Of a stretch of DNA of 64,000 nucleotides, positions 13,328 to 26,929 are shown piece after piece. A model generated the notes under the pieces. The model saw only the letters and a list, made by a program, of their open reading frames with translations. It was not told the origin of the DNA and did no database searches. This stretch comes from Varroa destructor (Eukaryota; Arthropoda; Arachnida; Mesostigmata; Varroidae), in assembly GCF_002443255.2 (NCBI RefSeq), contig NW_019211455.1, forward strand, positions 49,626,638 to 49,690,637, in the 5' to 3' direction. How positions within the stretch are numbered: the first letter of the stretch is position 1; every line of letters begins with the position of its first letter. Position numbers and translations under genes: made by a program.

Positions 13328-16300
13328 TTGTACAAGTACTGCATGCACTAGTAGCAGAAAAAGCTATTGCTATTACATTGGTTTGTGGGTTACTTGCCCA
13401 CTGACTGCGCTCTGATCGTTGGCCTTCCACCAAATCTATCTCCATCTTTTTTCTATTCATATATTAAGTAGTTAAATGCGTTGTTTTGTATGCTTGGTCC
13501 TTCTTGTGGGTGGATTAGCCCCGGACACCTTTGTGCAACATAGCTGCTTACGCTAATAGGGTTCCCTCGGCTTCCTCACGGACATGTTCTTGGACGGCTA
13601 CTTACGAGCCCAAAATGACGAGCCCTGACGAGAATATCTGAATCTAACTATTATCTTAAGTTAGCTTACGACATGTTAAAAACTATCAACAAATACAACT
13701 CGATTCATTTGAGGCGAGTACTGCCAGCTAGCCGCAACAGGATGCCATGTAATTCATTCCGATAAGGACATAGTTCTCCTTTGATTGAGCATTTGCTTGA
13801 CTTATTGCTAAAACTGACTATTTTTAGGATCTACGAAGGATCTAGGATAACGGTTAATGCGTGCTGCCCGCATCATATCTTCTGGCTATGAAATGGAATT
13901 TCACTTTAGTCAACAGACGCTCAGTTTTACCTGTGTGATCTGTTACTTAGAGAAGATAAATACGCGGCTGCTAAAATAGCACCAGCCAGTTCCTCGCAAT
14001 CGTAAAATGCAGTTTGCTTACTAAATTTAAGGCAAGGTGCCTCTTGGTGTAGATACGCTTCGCTTCATCGTAGGAATGATCCAAGCGACGCTTTACGACA
14101 ATGAAGAACGCAAAAGCTTGACGCATCTAATTAGCTGAATTCAAGAAAAAAAAATATTTACAACAAAATTTCAGGGATTAGTAAGAAAGTTGCTCCTGTA
14201 ATTAAAATAGGTATCAGCTATAAATGTTGCGTTTCGTTTCATAGCCCTTTTACGTCTGGACGAAACATTTTTACCAAGATCTTTCTCTCAAGAAGCTAGC
14301 TCTGCGGCAAAGAGGGAATAATACACGTATGAAGCTTTGCTGTCTGGGAAGGCAAGCGTGCGCCTTAGTTCTTATACCAGTATTTGAAGCGACTTCTTTG
14401 AAGAGAGAGATGTAAGGTGGTCCAAGCTAAAGGTCGGTTATGAAATATATATCGGCATATATACATAAATGTACATATTTCACTTATTATATTTAGCGCC
14501 TTGTCACGTGGGAGCTGAGAGCTAAATAGTTATACACGTGCCTTCCCTTGCTGTGTCTTGTCAGATGCACAAATGCACCGCCTGAAATAGTTCTAGAAAA
14601 ATACCTAGAAGTGACTGAAGAAAGCATAGCGGCGTCTAACTACAACTTCATAACGAATGAATTCTACGGTAATTGTTTGCTTTCGAAGTCTAATAGGGCT
14701 GAATTTCTATGCGAAAAAAAAAAAAACAAAATGTCCAATGTTTTTTTACATAGACTTTTAATAGACAATAAAAACAGTACGTAGTCATACAATGGACTCC
14801 TTATATCTTAGAAAACAATGTTTACTATCACCGTTTTAAGGTATTTCGTCTTCTGCCCAAATACACGTATCGTTAAATGTAAGTATTGTGAGCTTTTTCA
14901 TTATTATTACGTTACGTCAGTTTGATCGTTTGTACTTCTTTCCTTTTTTCATTTTGATAAAGTAGAACTGAATACTTCTGATAACTTGAAGTATTGCATA
15001 GCTTGGACGAAACGGCCACCGCCGAAACTCGATTTCCTGTATACAACAAAACCAATATACTCCTATCGATATCATTTAAGGCGCGTCTAGTGTACTAGTA
15101 AATTGTTTTCGTTTTACTTCGAAATACTTTGAAGACGGCCAATAGCTGGTTTAGACAATCAATTAAAAATGTCATCTTTGTTTAGATACAGTTTTAGAAG
15201 GAACTCACGAGTAAAGTCCGTATGTAGTTGCCACTCCTTATGCTTCAGATGCCACCTTAGGATAATATGGCAATGCGTTTGCCTACCCGATGACGTCTAT
15301 AAGAAAAACACTCAATTATCAGTCTAGGAGCCTCTCTGCTTATATTATATCGTTGGCAACAGTTAACTGTGGCGTGTTGGAGTCCACTGCGGTCCCACCG
15401 GAGGATATTATAGGTTCATACCCATTATGGGTCAGTTCTATATCGAGGGTTGAGCACACTGAGATTTGGGATTGTTTACCCCTGGGCCATCGCTTTACTG
15501 ATGGCTTACGCCACTGACGTCGTTAGACTAGCGATCAATAAGAGATGCGGTAACGGCCCTCGCTGGCTCTTTTCCTTAGCTGCGGTATCGATTTACTGCG
15601 ACAGCGGTTACCCTTAATGATGCCAGTTAGATAAAGACCGTGCTTTGTATGGCTGGCGGTATTTATCAAGGCAGCGTGTTCATAACGCAGCAGTTGTTCT
15701 TTTGCTATCTCCGTCGATCTGTTTTAATCAGCCAGGGCAGAGCTACTGCCAATAAAAAGAGAGGAAATTTGCTCATATTTGTTAGTTACAGTTGGATCCT
15801 GCTTCATACAGTATGTGCTTAGCACTTACATTACAGACTACATTAGTAGAAATATCGGAAGTCTATGAAATAATTTAAGCAACAAAATGTCAGATCCTTA
15901 TTATATTAATATATATATATATATATTATAAATCCAGTATTACACAATTCCATATCGCTAGCCACTAACGTAGTAAAAAGAAAAGCACCTGCACTCTTGT
16001 GAAATCGTTCTATATTTGAAGCGGATTAAGTTAAAGTTTTGCATGCTGCAATATTTTGAAAAAAAGCTTGACAGCTTCAAACAGTTGTAGAGCTACGTGC
16101 TAGACTCTAAAGTGAACCCAAAAGCGCATAAAAACTGCTAGTTCCAAGTAGCTTCCATTGCGTATGTACTTCCTACGACGTTCTCCACTGAGTTACAGTC
16201 AGCTGGAGGTCTCTAATCCATAAACATGCAGCATCAGCCTTGGCGACGAATCTTAAAACGCTTAGACCTGACTGAAATGGTGCCGCAACGACGACCTTTA

Positions 16301-16633
16301 CGGTACCATATAGTTGAATCCTTCGAACAAAAACTTCCTGACACAGGTTCACTACTAGAGGTATATGTTACGTGTACTGCGGCTGCCTTATAATTTATGG
16401 CTTGATATGACGTGATGCGTCCGTATCGTTCTAAATACGGCTGGCTTCACACTATTATTACAACTTTGACCCCTCTATCCGCAATCTTTTTCGAAAGGCG
16501 AAAGTTTACGTCGTTGCAGGTCGATTAAGGTTGCCACGGATGTGTAAAGTCGATGCCTTTAGTCGTTGTGCAAACGCGGAATTTTTATGTTTATAGATTC
16601 TTCCGATAACCTTTTCATTTGATGAAATACGTA

Positions 16634-16655
16634 CTTAGGTTAGGTTAGGCTAGGC
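16634..16655. repeat. Degenerate TTAGG telomere-like run
   Basis: ttaggttaggttaggctagg is close to the (TTAGG)n arthropod telomere repeat. Shorter CCTAA runs occur near 23470 and 26646. Confidence 0.7.
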
Positions 16656-17135
16656 TAACGTAACACAGCGCTACTGCGGTTAACGCGAAAATAATAAAGA
16701 GCTCACTTCATTCCATTGTTAAGGCCCTTCATATAACGCATAGTGTGTAAGATATTGTTCTATCGAGAGCACTTATAGCCATGGAAACATGATAAGACTT
16801 TTGTCCTGTTTTGCTTGCCTCTACATTCTTCCTTTTGTTAATAGAATTTCTTACTTAATAACAATGTCTCTATCATCTGGTCATCACATGGCAGTACCAT
16901 TCTAAGATTAGCGTTCTTTGGAGCTCTACCTTGCGGCTTGTGTAGTCGGTTCTTTTGTCTGGTGACTTTATTAAGATATTATCAGATCATACGGTTCTAC
17001 CCAAAGATAATTAACTACATCCCTGTCTAGATGACGACCCTATAGAGATTAAGACGAATTGTTTCTACACTCGTTTTTAAATTAGAGAGTAAATCTGGGG
17101 AAAAACTGGATTCGCCCAAAAGTAAAATAGCAGAA

Positions 17136-17182
17136 AGTATAATGTAACAATAAAGTTACATATAGTATAATGTAACAATAAA
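17136..17182. repeat. 28-bp tandem duplication
   Basis: agtataatgtaacaataaa occurs at 17136-17154 and again at 17164-17182 with a 9-base spacer. Confidence 0.9.
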
Positions 17183-20100
17183 AGCATATCATTCGAATTA
17201 GTAATACTAAAGTAAGAGAGAGAGAGCTCAAAGACTAACACCAGAAGCTCTAGGACCTGAAGCGGTCATCTAGCAAATGAGAATTATTTAAGTCAAATAA
17301 CAAATTCGACAAAAGTAAAAATGACGCGGTCCCAATATGCAGCCAGTGTTGTTTTATAATCTAGCCAAATATATATGTATAATATAGCAATAAGCATCGC
17401 AAGAAGCTTAAAAGTGGCAGCTATGCGTGTCGTAGGCCATCGGAGGAAACTATCAAAGTGCGGTGCGCCGCTCCATACTTGGTGCGTGACCCTTCGCATC
17501 GTGTGCAGAGTTTCATTTGGCTGGTATGAGTTAATATCAGCTATTCTGCACGTACTATGCTACCAGAATAGTACCACTATGGAATAAGTTTCGTTCAGCC
17601 AATAAACGTATTGGGTTGTACAACATACGTTTGATAGCACACCGAGCCCTTACGTCCGGAGAGGCTGTGCAGCAAAAATACTTAGTAATTGACGCGAAGG
17701 TCTTCATTCGTTAATATAACAATTAAAAAATTCATTCTGCACTATAATGACGGCGCTATCTCATTGCCTATATGGGCTACACGCCTAAGTGCTGTTTCAT
17801 AGCTGCAGATGGTACTTTGTCTTCTCAGAGCGGGAACCGCTTATACACCCGCTGCCCTTATTAGGGCATTGAAAGGCTCCTAATTACACGAATCAGGAAA
17901 ATAAACGGGTTAAAGCCAACCTTGGGTATTGCTTTACTCAAACCACAAAGCCTGGCGTTGTTATCTGTGAAGCAGACTGTGTGTTTTCAATTTCTGTGCT
18001 AACGGGCATGAGTCTTTTCAGCTCAGAGTTCAGACTGCATTCATTATTTCATTCGCGGCGAGCACCTTACGGTAGCGGATATCTTTGATGTGTATTACCA
18101 TAACTTGAAGTCCAAGTCTAACTCGATCTTTCCCCAGGGCGATGCCACTCACTTGCCTGGTCCTCCTTTGAGTGGCAATAGAGAGTGAACCATATCCCGC
18201 TTGTTAATGAAAGTCCCGCAGATTGCACATGCGATACATCACAAGCATTTTCAATCGGCCTAGAATCAATTCACGGGGACCGATTTTCAGGCCATAATTT
18301 TGCAACGCTTTACATGTCAAATGCGAGTTTTGGCGGACAAAGTGCTTAAGTTACTAGCTCCGCCTTCGTGAAAAGTCTGCTAGCTTGCAGCAACGTGCTT
18401 ATATCTTTCGAGCGCCAACATCTAGTTGCCTCTCGCGGGCCTTCGATATTTCAATTTGCATTGTCGAAAGCTTTGCATCATTCATGCACTATGCTCTTGT
18501 TTAAGGTCTCCTTGCCATTATTTTCATTAATCTTTGAAAAATTTCCCAGCGCTGTGGTTTGTGAGGAGAAAAAAACTTGTTAAAAATGAGCGTTGATTTT
18601 TTAAAACTTATTTTCATTTTTTTTTTAAAGAAATTTTGAAGTTATTTTTCCTAAGCTACACTCAACCGATTTTCGCTAATACGTTTTTGGAGTTTTTATG
18701 AGCCAAGTTTCGTTTGCTAGTGGTTCGTAATCTAAAAGTTAGTCGATTTTAAAATTCGCTTGTGACAGATAATTTTAGCTTTTTTTTTTTAAACTCTTTA
18801 TTTTCCTGATTATTATTTCTTTGGTAATAAACGCAAAGGTCTGAACCAGCGTGGCAGTGTGTATAGTTGTTTTGGTTATCATAAAAGCACACCAAAAGAG
18901 ACGCTACCTAGATTATGTGGCTTTTTATGGTTGAAGCTTAACAACGGTACTAAATAAAAAACTCAAAATATTTGCTGTAATGTATACAGCAAAACGTGGA
19001 AGACTCGTTTAATAACATTGCTCGGTCTTTCTTATTGGATATCTTTAGTACATTGCACATAATATAGACTTAGGTCTAAGGGTAAAGTGGGTTTGTAATG
19101 ATCAGTTGCAAGTGAACATTTTTTTCATTAGAGCATTATCCATAGCTAGCAGGTTTTCATCGTTTTGTAGACTATATTGTAAGTGATAAACTGGGCCCTC
19201 GCTACAAGATGCGTACTATCACAGGAGGCTCGTTTCGGACTAAATATAAATAAACACAAATAAAGGACTCTGTATTTATTGTGCAGACATTGCGTTGTAA
19301 AGGATTTTTACTCTAAGTTTTTATATCAGTGTTCTTTTTTTGTTTAACATTGAGCTAAGAATAATGAGGTGATGTTGCTAAAATTTATTTAATGAAAGTA
19401 CTCATGATGAGTAATTCACGTGTTTACAAGCGCTGATCCACGTCTACAAATGGGAAGGAAATCATTTTTAATATGCGATTAGTTCGCAACGAAGGGTACA
19501 ATACCGATGTTTTGACTCATTTAACAGCCCTCATGCCCAAAACGTACCGCTGTACCAAATCGATTTTTGAAATTTCTACTTTCATGTACCCTAATGTTCA
19601 CAATCTTATTTTCTATACAGTCGAAGCTAAAGATGATGCGTTTGCTTTTCTAACACGAATGAGTGGTCGATTGCCGTCGTCGCCGCCTCCTTATACACGA
19701 CCTCCTCGTTCGCCGCCTGCTGCTTACCTAGTATACGGAAGCGAAAAGCTCATCTATTAGATCTATCTTCATCCATCGATGTGTCTCCTTTGCAAATGAC
19801 GGACAAACGGACGGCCGTATATGAAACGGGGTCTTACGGCGTTTACCCAGTTCTTCGCTACCAGCTTTGCTAAGAATAATGGTGACAATGAAGTAGTCTC
19901 TTTGCACCTACTCCGTATATCTAAAACGTGTGAAAGTACGGATTTATATGCAAGTTCAACAAGGCTTATCTTATTTTAAGGGGACCTCCGGACATCACAA
20001 TTATTCGAACATCGTCATCCTTTCTGCCCCATTATGTCGCTATAAAACGCGCTTCTCTGACACTCTGACCTGGCGTGGAAATTGTGACGGAACACGGACT

Positions 20101-23100
20101 GCTGGAAATCAATGCAGAACTAATATCCGCTTTTCCCAGCTACACAATTTCTTGCTCGATGATACACACGTCTGAAATCTCGTAGGGTTCGACCATAGCA
20201 GAAGAGACAGGGACGCGAGGATGTACACAAATTCATGACAAATCTTACGAGCTGCAGTCTAGCGATACGCCGTGGCAAAATGTCGCGATAACCGGCTGTC
20301 GATTCATTCATTGAAATATTCTGGCGGAAAAGTCAAAGTGGGTCGTGATGGCGTCTTTTAGAGCGTTTATGGGTTTATTAGCCGACGACTGCTGACTGTG
20401 CTGAAAGGCAGGAAAGATGAAAAAAAAAAATGTTTGGGTGAGATATGTAAAAGAAGGGTTGAGTGTAATAATTTTTTTTCAAAAGAATATCACCCAATAG
20501 AAATTAGGTAAACTCTCTAACAGCGTCTGTGCTCCTCTTCTATTAAAGTGCTCGATCCAAAACGGGAGAAAACTTAGATGGACAATGCCGTCGCATAGAA
20601 AGTAAACGGAGGAGGACCAGAATTGAGAAGACCCATGGGTAAGAGGGGTGCTGGAGTAGGGGAGACGGGACAGGGACCTCAGCGACGACTTTTTGAAGTG
20701 AGGAAGCTGAGAGCCTCGAGCACCGTTCGGTGCTTGTACTCAAAGGGCTCCAGCTTTCGTTTATGTTATATGGAAGGACGTTACTGAGGCAAAACCAAAA
20801 CCTGGTCTATCTGACTCCGTAGGACGCAACTTATACATATATATATATATATATGTAACGAACAACCACTTGGACCAGGATGAACGTGGTTTTCAAACCA
20901 AAGAAGTTTTTGCCTAACAGATCACGTCCAAAAAGCTTCTATCTACAAAGTGGGCTGGCTCCTTAAACATTTTCTGTCGCGATAGATGTAAACGTAATGT
21001 TGATAACAGTTGTTTAAATATATGCAAACATAAATTGTCAGAATTAATCACTCGTATGTACTGCCTTAAAAGCCATTATAGTTCATACGTACCACTGTCA
21101 ACATGTGATTTACCATTGTGTGCCTAATACGCAATTGCAGTGTGCCAATTTACGCAAACAATTGTTTTGTACATAATTACTAATCGTATTGTCGGTTGTA
21201 CCCTATTCTGTAAATGACTGTTTTGTCCGCCAGAGGTTTACTAAGATCAATTTCAATAAGGTCAACAATTCCGTACAGCCGTCCTTATTTTGCGAGACAG
21301 TAACGGATGTGCTTAAGCCCCCACTAAGAGCTGCCATCGAAAACGACCGCATCAAAGACATTAAGTAAGACGGACGCTCTTCACGGTAATAATAATAACA
21401 AAAAAGCTCGGCGTTCAACAGAACTTCAATAAATCCATAGCGGTAATTCCCTTAAACAGCATCGTATTGGAACAAGATTAGACTACATATTCTATTTGAA
21501 TAAAATTATCATTGGAACTCTTCTCCAAAAACAGTTTTTTTTTTTCCTTTTAACAAGGCTTTAATTGCTGTCTAATTTCAACGATGTGGGAAAAATCAAA
21601 GTTATCGGAAAAATATTTGTCATATTCTGTCATTATAGACATTTATGTAAAGATTAAACTTGGGCGTCGAATGTCAAAGTTCATAAAGTGGTTGTTAATA
21701 TAAAAAAATAAATACCAAAATGGCCAAAGTCGTTAGGTTTTAGAAGGTGCGACAGTGTGTTTTACCCGAATAAGATAGTCCGTGTTTTGGTAGTGCTTGG
21801 GCCATTGGCTAGCCATAGTCAAACAAGCTGCTTATTTTGAAGACTTTATATATAAGCGTAAGTATACTAGAAATGAGATATGTTAACTGTGTGTTGTAAA
21901 CAGCTCAATAACTTACCGTTCCGACCGGAGAATGCAGGAAAGTCTTGCAACAAAGCACTATGGCTTTATAATGACTTTGACATGTCTGTATATTAGTCAT
22001 ACATATACGCATGTCGCTATTCTTCCATAATTCCACAATTTGTACACTTGTAGCTAAAAAGGATTAACATCTGAAAGTAAAAACGAAAGTTGTAAGGACC
22101 TCGTAAATTTATGTAAAAAATTTTAGCAAAGCATAAACACGAATGCAGGCTTCCGACTGACATTTTCATTTGGAAGTGCTATTCAGCCGTACGAGGTGTT
22201 TGACATTTTTCTCAATCCAGCTACAAACCAAAGGCCGTCACAGCATCGCCACCTTTCGAAGAGTTACATAGATCTTTTTGAATCAGCTTTTAAATAGAGA
22301 CGAACCAAATTTACATGAACAGAGCTAGAAAATGAGAGCACTGGTTTGTAATATTTCGGGTGATGATTTTATTGCAAATAGGCAGCTTATTCGAATGATG
22401 GACATGTTTTTTTTACTTATTTCCTTATGAGGTGTTACTGTTGCTAAATGTGCGGAAGTGATAGATACATTAGCCTACATTTGAAAATGGAACGAAGGTC
22501 TATTGACGTTCATTCCTCAGGTGGAAGCTTCAGTCTTATGAGCTCGTAGAATGGATGGACTCTAGTGCTTAGAGCTTATCGGAAAAACTGTCCGCCTTCC
22601 AAAAGGCAAACGTACTTTCTCCATTTTAGCTGCGTCACATAACGATACCTATAGAATCATCAACATTTTTATCTCAACATAATTGTTCGTCTGATCACAC
22701 ATGTCGGCTTGTATTTGTATTTATAAAAATTAAACAGGATTTTTTTCCTTCACAAAATGCTATAATATCAGCATGTGTTTATACGAGTCACCATTACCGA
22801 CGATGAAAGGGTCGATTGACATGGCTGAAGAACACGAATCCGTCTCACGTCGCATCAACCGGTGACTCCTTGTACAGGCTTGCGGAAAGCTATCGACACT
22901 GCTATTGACATTGGTGAGCCTTCACTTGATAATATCAAGTTGAGCGAAAGTTTAGGTATAGAGCGTCAAAATCATTGAACTTCAGCGCTGCAGAAACCTT
23001 CTTTGAGAGAAAGAAACAATCTTTCGCTCGAGTCGTCCAGAGCTCGCCCTAGATCTTAAGTTCGACAAGAAATAATCTGTTATACCAATTATGTTTCGAT

Positions 23101-23970
23101 TAGGACTAACTAATAGAAATTTACAAGCGACCTTCAGGTTGCTTAACCGAGGATAGTATCGTGCCTAATCGATAAACTATTGTTCCTTCAAAGCCAACCA
23201 GTTTTACAGCCTAACCTTTTCCGCTCCGAAAGTAGCATGCGATTCCACGAATGAGTCTAAGGTAACCAGACGAAAATTGCATCAAATGTGACCCGCAAAA
23301 ACCTAAGGTCTCCTAAAACCGTACTGAATGACAAAAAATATAGAAAAAGTATGACTCTGCATGTATGACGATCTAATCACATTGAATCAACACAGCACAT
23401 ATTCCACTGTCATCAAACGTCTTTTCATATTTTTCTCAAATTCTGTCGCAGATTTTCGGGATTAATTAAACTAACCCTAACCTAATAAAAAACCTAGTTC
23501 AGCTGATATTAATACATTTTCAGTTATCCCGTATTTAATTGCAACAAAATTGCCAAAATGACTAAAAAATAACTTCGTTCGTTTGCGTTCATTGGGAGAC
23601 CGTGACATTCTCCTGGACACACAGACCTCTGCTCTATGGCGCAAAACATTTACCTACCGCATTACAAAGCGGACCACTCTGCTCTTTTCATTCAGATGGT
23701 CTACACCATTGAGCAAAATGAAGATGGCCGTACAAATAGTTAATCTCAATTTTTCAAACGTAATTCTGCTGTTATTTGTGCTGCTGCATTCGTATTTATC
23801 GTTCTGTCGTTTAATAGGCTTTAGTGAATAGCAGTTACCCAGTTACATTCTACTCTATCCCGTTAACGAACCACAATGAATTATCTATATGATTGCAGGA
23901 AAATTGCAGGAAATAACAACGCGCGGAACAGGATCACCTCAGACGGCACCAAAAATGCGTCTAATACTTG

Positions 23971-24351
23971 TCAAAGAAACGGAAGCACAAGTATAAGAAT
24001 AGTACACTGAAAAGACAAACTATTACAATGGCCATCACTGGCAGCATCATCGTCTATAGGGTCGTTTCTTGCATACTGGTCATTAACGTTCTCGGCTAGC
24101 TGTGTGAGGTTCTGCGGCGTTGCAGAAACAACAATGATAGTTGTTACTGGCATTGTCATAGAGTCTGTCGTACAGAAACGGCGATCTGGAGAACGCTGAC
24201 CAACAGCACGAAGTACAGAAGACAGAAGAAGATAGATGTGCTCATCATTAGCGGAGAAGATGACACCGGTTGCTGTAGCCAGCTCCAGTCCGCAGACAGA
24301 AACGTTGTTCAGCTCAAACTCGTCGTGCTGCCGACACAACGAAAGGAACAT
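23971..24351 (-). CDS. Unassigned ORF or terminal exon, 126 codons
   Basis: ATG at 24351 to TGA, with a purine-first, pyrimidine-third codon pattern that looks coding. A pyrimidine-rich acceptor-like site (tttcgttgtgtcggcag) would start an exon at 24327 in the same frame, so it may be a last exon rather than a whole gene. The product has several Cys, an Asn-rich middle with an NLT sequon, an acidic DDDAAS patch and a hydrophobic C-terminus (CTILILVLPFL) that could be a GPI-anchor signal. I recognise no family and no partner exon. Confidence 0.3.
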   Translation of the reverse strand: MFLSLCRQHDEFELNNVSVCGLELATATGVIFSANDEHIYLLLSSVLRAVGQRSPDRRFCTTDSMTMPVTTIIVVSATPQNLTQLAENVNDQYARNDPIDDDAASDGHCNSLSFQCTILILVLPFL

Positions 24352-26761
24352 CGTCTAAACTTGGCGTCGCTTGTGTGGCACACAGACAAGTCGAGAGACA
24401 TTTACGTACCCTACTTGTATGTACATGCTAAGTGTAAATGACCGTCGACAGCCATAAAAAGATACAGTTAAGTACATGAAATGACGTTTCGCAGAAATTG
24501 ACTACGGTACGTAGGGAATTCAATCAAATTCTTTTATGATAGCGTATGTTTAGGTCAGATGGGTTGTGTCAGGATGCCGCAACGGTAACAGTTATTCCAT
24601 TACGCTCCGGAAGTGGACTTACGCGTGTATGTAGGCATAATTATCGGGAAACCCTACGTTAGATACGTAATGCAAAATAATAATAAGAAAATCGTATACA
24701 CTCGTTTGTATATAATCACGTGACACCGAAAGGTAATGTATTATATTATATGTCAGGCATCTAAAAGAACAACAGTAATGGGAATCATAACTTTTTTCAA
24801 TCATACAGTATCCACAGGTGGCTGCTTGACCCCTGTTATACTGCACGGCACCGTTGCGTTACGTGGAATCAATCACCATACCTTTCTCAGTGGAGAAACC
24901 TTGCCCTACACTTGCCCTCCACACATGACCATGCCAATGTTTGACAAGATTTGCTTTTCAGAGTTTGATGATCAATTTATGAATAAAAATTGAAGTGATC
25001 AACTTATCTTCAATTTTTTTTTAATCGTAGTAAGTATCATATCTTCGTCAGCTCTATAGCTTTGTATATATATATATATATTCTGAATAAATCTGGGCGG
25101 ATGCCTTCGAACTTATGATACATTATAACTACACAGAGAAACATACCTTAGCATCTGTTCCACTCTATATCTATAACAACCCGCTGAAACAATAATTCAC
25201 GATTAGAATGAAAATGGATCATCTTGCATCGAGCGTCGACAGTCTTCACGTAAGCACACCAAATTGTATGCTTTTTTTTATCTTTGCTGTTTCTGTGTGC
25301 CTGCTACATAAGTAGTCTTAAAAACGCTCTATCTCGTCTCAGTCTTGGGTACCTTTCTAGAAGGAACCAACAAGCGGCTTCCTCAACTCCCAAGATTGAT
25401 ATCCAAGCTTTGACGGCTACTAATAATAAAACTATTCTATCATGACTCAAACCACACGAAATCTGGGGTTCCACTTGCCAGAAAAAAACCTTTTTAGTGA
25501 ACTGTTCTTTCATCCTACTATACGCTGGCAGAGCTCTACGTTGGGTCCACATCAAAGATCGACGCCTGACGTGGTGAACCATCCTTATGCTCTCGACGTA
25601 GGTGCCACGCGTCCTGTACGACAACGTTTTCCTGAAATATAACACTTCAGATTGCATTGCCCGCAATCGACGAGGCATGCATCGATTGTTCTAACAGCAG
25701 AGACATTGTACGGATGTTGGCCTCATTTTGTCTTTTAAACTTTGTAATATACATTGATTCATGTGAGCGTATATGTAACCGCTAGCAGTAAATACGTCTA
25801 ACAAGATAGCCTGATAGTGATGATGGAGGCGTACGATAAGTTCACGCGGAACATCTAGCTAGACAGATATGTATAATAAATTGCTGACTCTGATCTAATG
25901 GTAGACTACTAGCCTTTGTGCATAAATATGGTTGAGGTTAGACTGCGATAATTTTTAGCGTGATATTATACTGTTTGCAATTTTCAAAAAATCAGGCGTT
26001 TTTTTTTACTTTGCGTTTAATTGCAAATGTTCCCTTTGTTAATTACCTTTCATTGGTCTAATGGGGTAACCACAAGTTCGAAATCGTGACCAACCCGAAT
26101 GACCAAATACTCATGGATCTCGCTTTATTGTTTGCCTAACCATTGCAACCCTTCTACTGGCGTATCGTGTCAGCCTTGCTGGTTCGCTATTGATAAATCT
26201 TAGAAGATCCATTTCGTATTAAAAATGTTTCTGCCGGTTAGTTGTTAAATAGACCTTCACAGGTATGTTGCAGGAAAACGTAGAAAACTTGTGCTCCAAT
26301 GTAGACCTGGTCTTAGTTAACATCCCTCCTAGCATTTCTACGTTAGTTACCCAAATAATAAGCAGCTTACGTGACTGCGAAAGCCGTCGTAGGTTAAAAC
26401 TTTTATAGCTGACGTCCTAATCCTGCCGTACGGCACTGCGTGACCTTTACCTCAGACGACTGAAAAATGTTCCCAGCCGTCCTGGCAAAACAGAATAAAG
26501 CATCGCGTTCTTATCTCACGAATCTGGCACACAAAGTGTTTGCCGTTATTACATAGTTAACAGACTTTCTCACTTGATAGATAAATAGGACGCAGCTGGC
26601 AGTCTAGTTTGAGTAGGAAAAATAAGTACGTGCGCAGTGTACAAAAACCTAACCTAAACAAAACACTGTTTGGCTATATCTTTCGACGAAAACTTGATGC
26701 TTAAGGATTGAAAGCTGGTCATTTAATTAGCCATAACGAAGCTGACTAAAAATAACGAAAG

Positions 26762-26929
26762 ATGGCTACGACTTCAGCGAGTTGTTTGAAAGTAAAACCT
26801 TTAAAAGACCTTGAAGAAATACACGCATTATTAAGGGAATTTCAGCAGTTCGAGGTAGTTATTGGCCCCTCAGAAGAGACGTTCAGGCTCGCAGGTATTG
26901 CTGACAATGAGCTCGATGATCTTTGCGAG
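26762..26929 (+). CDS. Coding exon 1 of the RRM gene
   Basis: 56 codons from ATG to a strong donor (GAG|gtgagt). The residues ALLREFQQFEVVIG, followed by LDDLCE at the exon end, sit where A1CF, RBM47 and hnRNP R carry an 'ALxxRTGYxLxxxxGQRKYGGPP' helix just before RRM1. That GQRKYGGPP motif is not conserved here. The exon would be missed by simple ORF scanning because it is only 168 bases long. Confidence 0.8.

Larger units (their letters stand above)
10024..26761. other. Mostly noncoding or unassigned DNA
   Basis: It holds the hairpin at 11.63 kb, several microsatellites, the TTAGG run at 16.6 kb and the unassigned ORF at 24.0-24.35 kb. A Pro-rich open stretch after an acceptor-like tttctatacag at 19621-19760 (SSPPPYTRPPRSPP, then stop) could be a last exon, but nothing supports it further. 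No promoter element for the RRM gene is recognisable upstream of 26762. Confidence 0.55.

Noticed and set aside
17293..17499. Minus-strand IYIWLDYK, faintly like the mariner CIWWDYKG block
   Set aside because: It is partly encoded by a TA-rich run, and no neighbouring transposase block supports it.
25304..25678. 124-codon minus-strand ORF overlapping a 66-codon + strand ORF
   Set aside because: No domain is recognised on either strand, and the two frames are equally plausible, so neither is supported.
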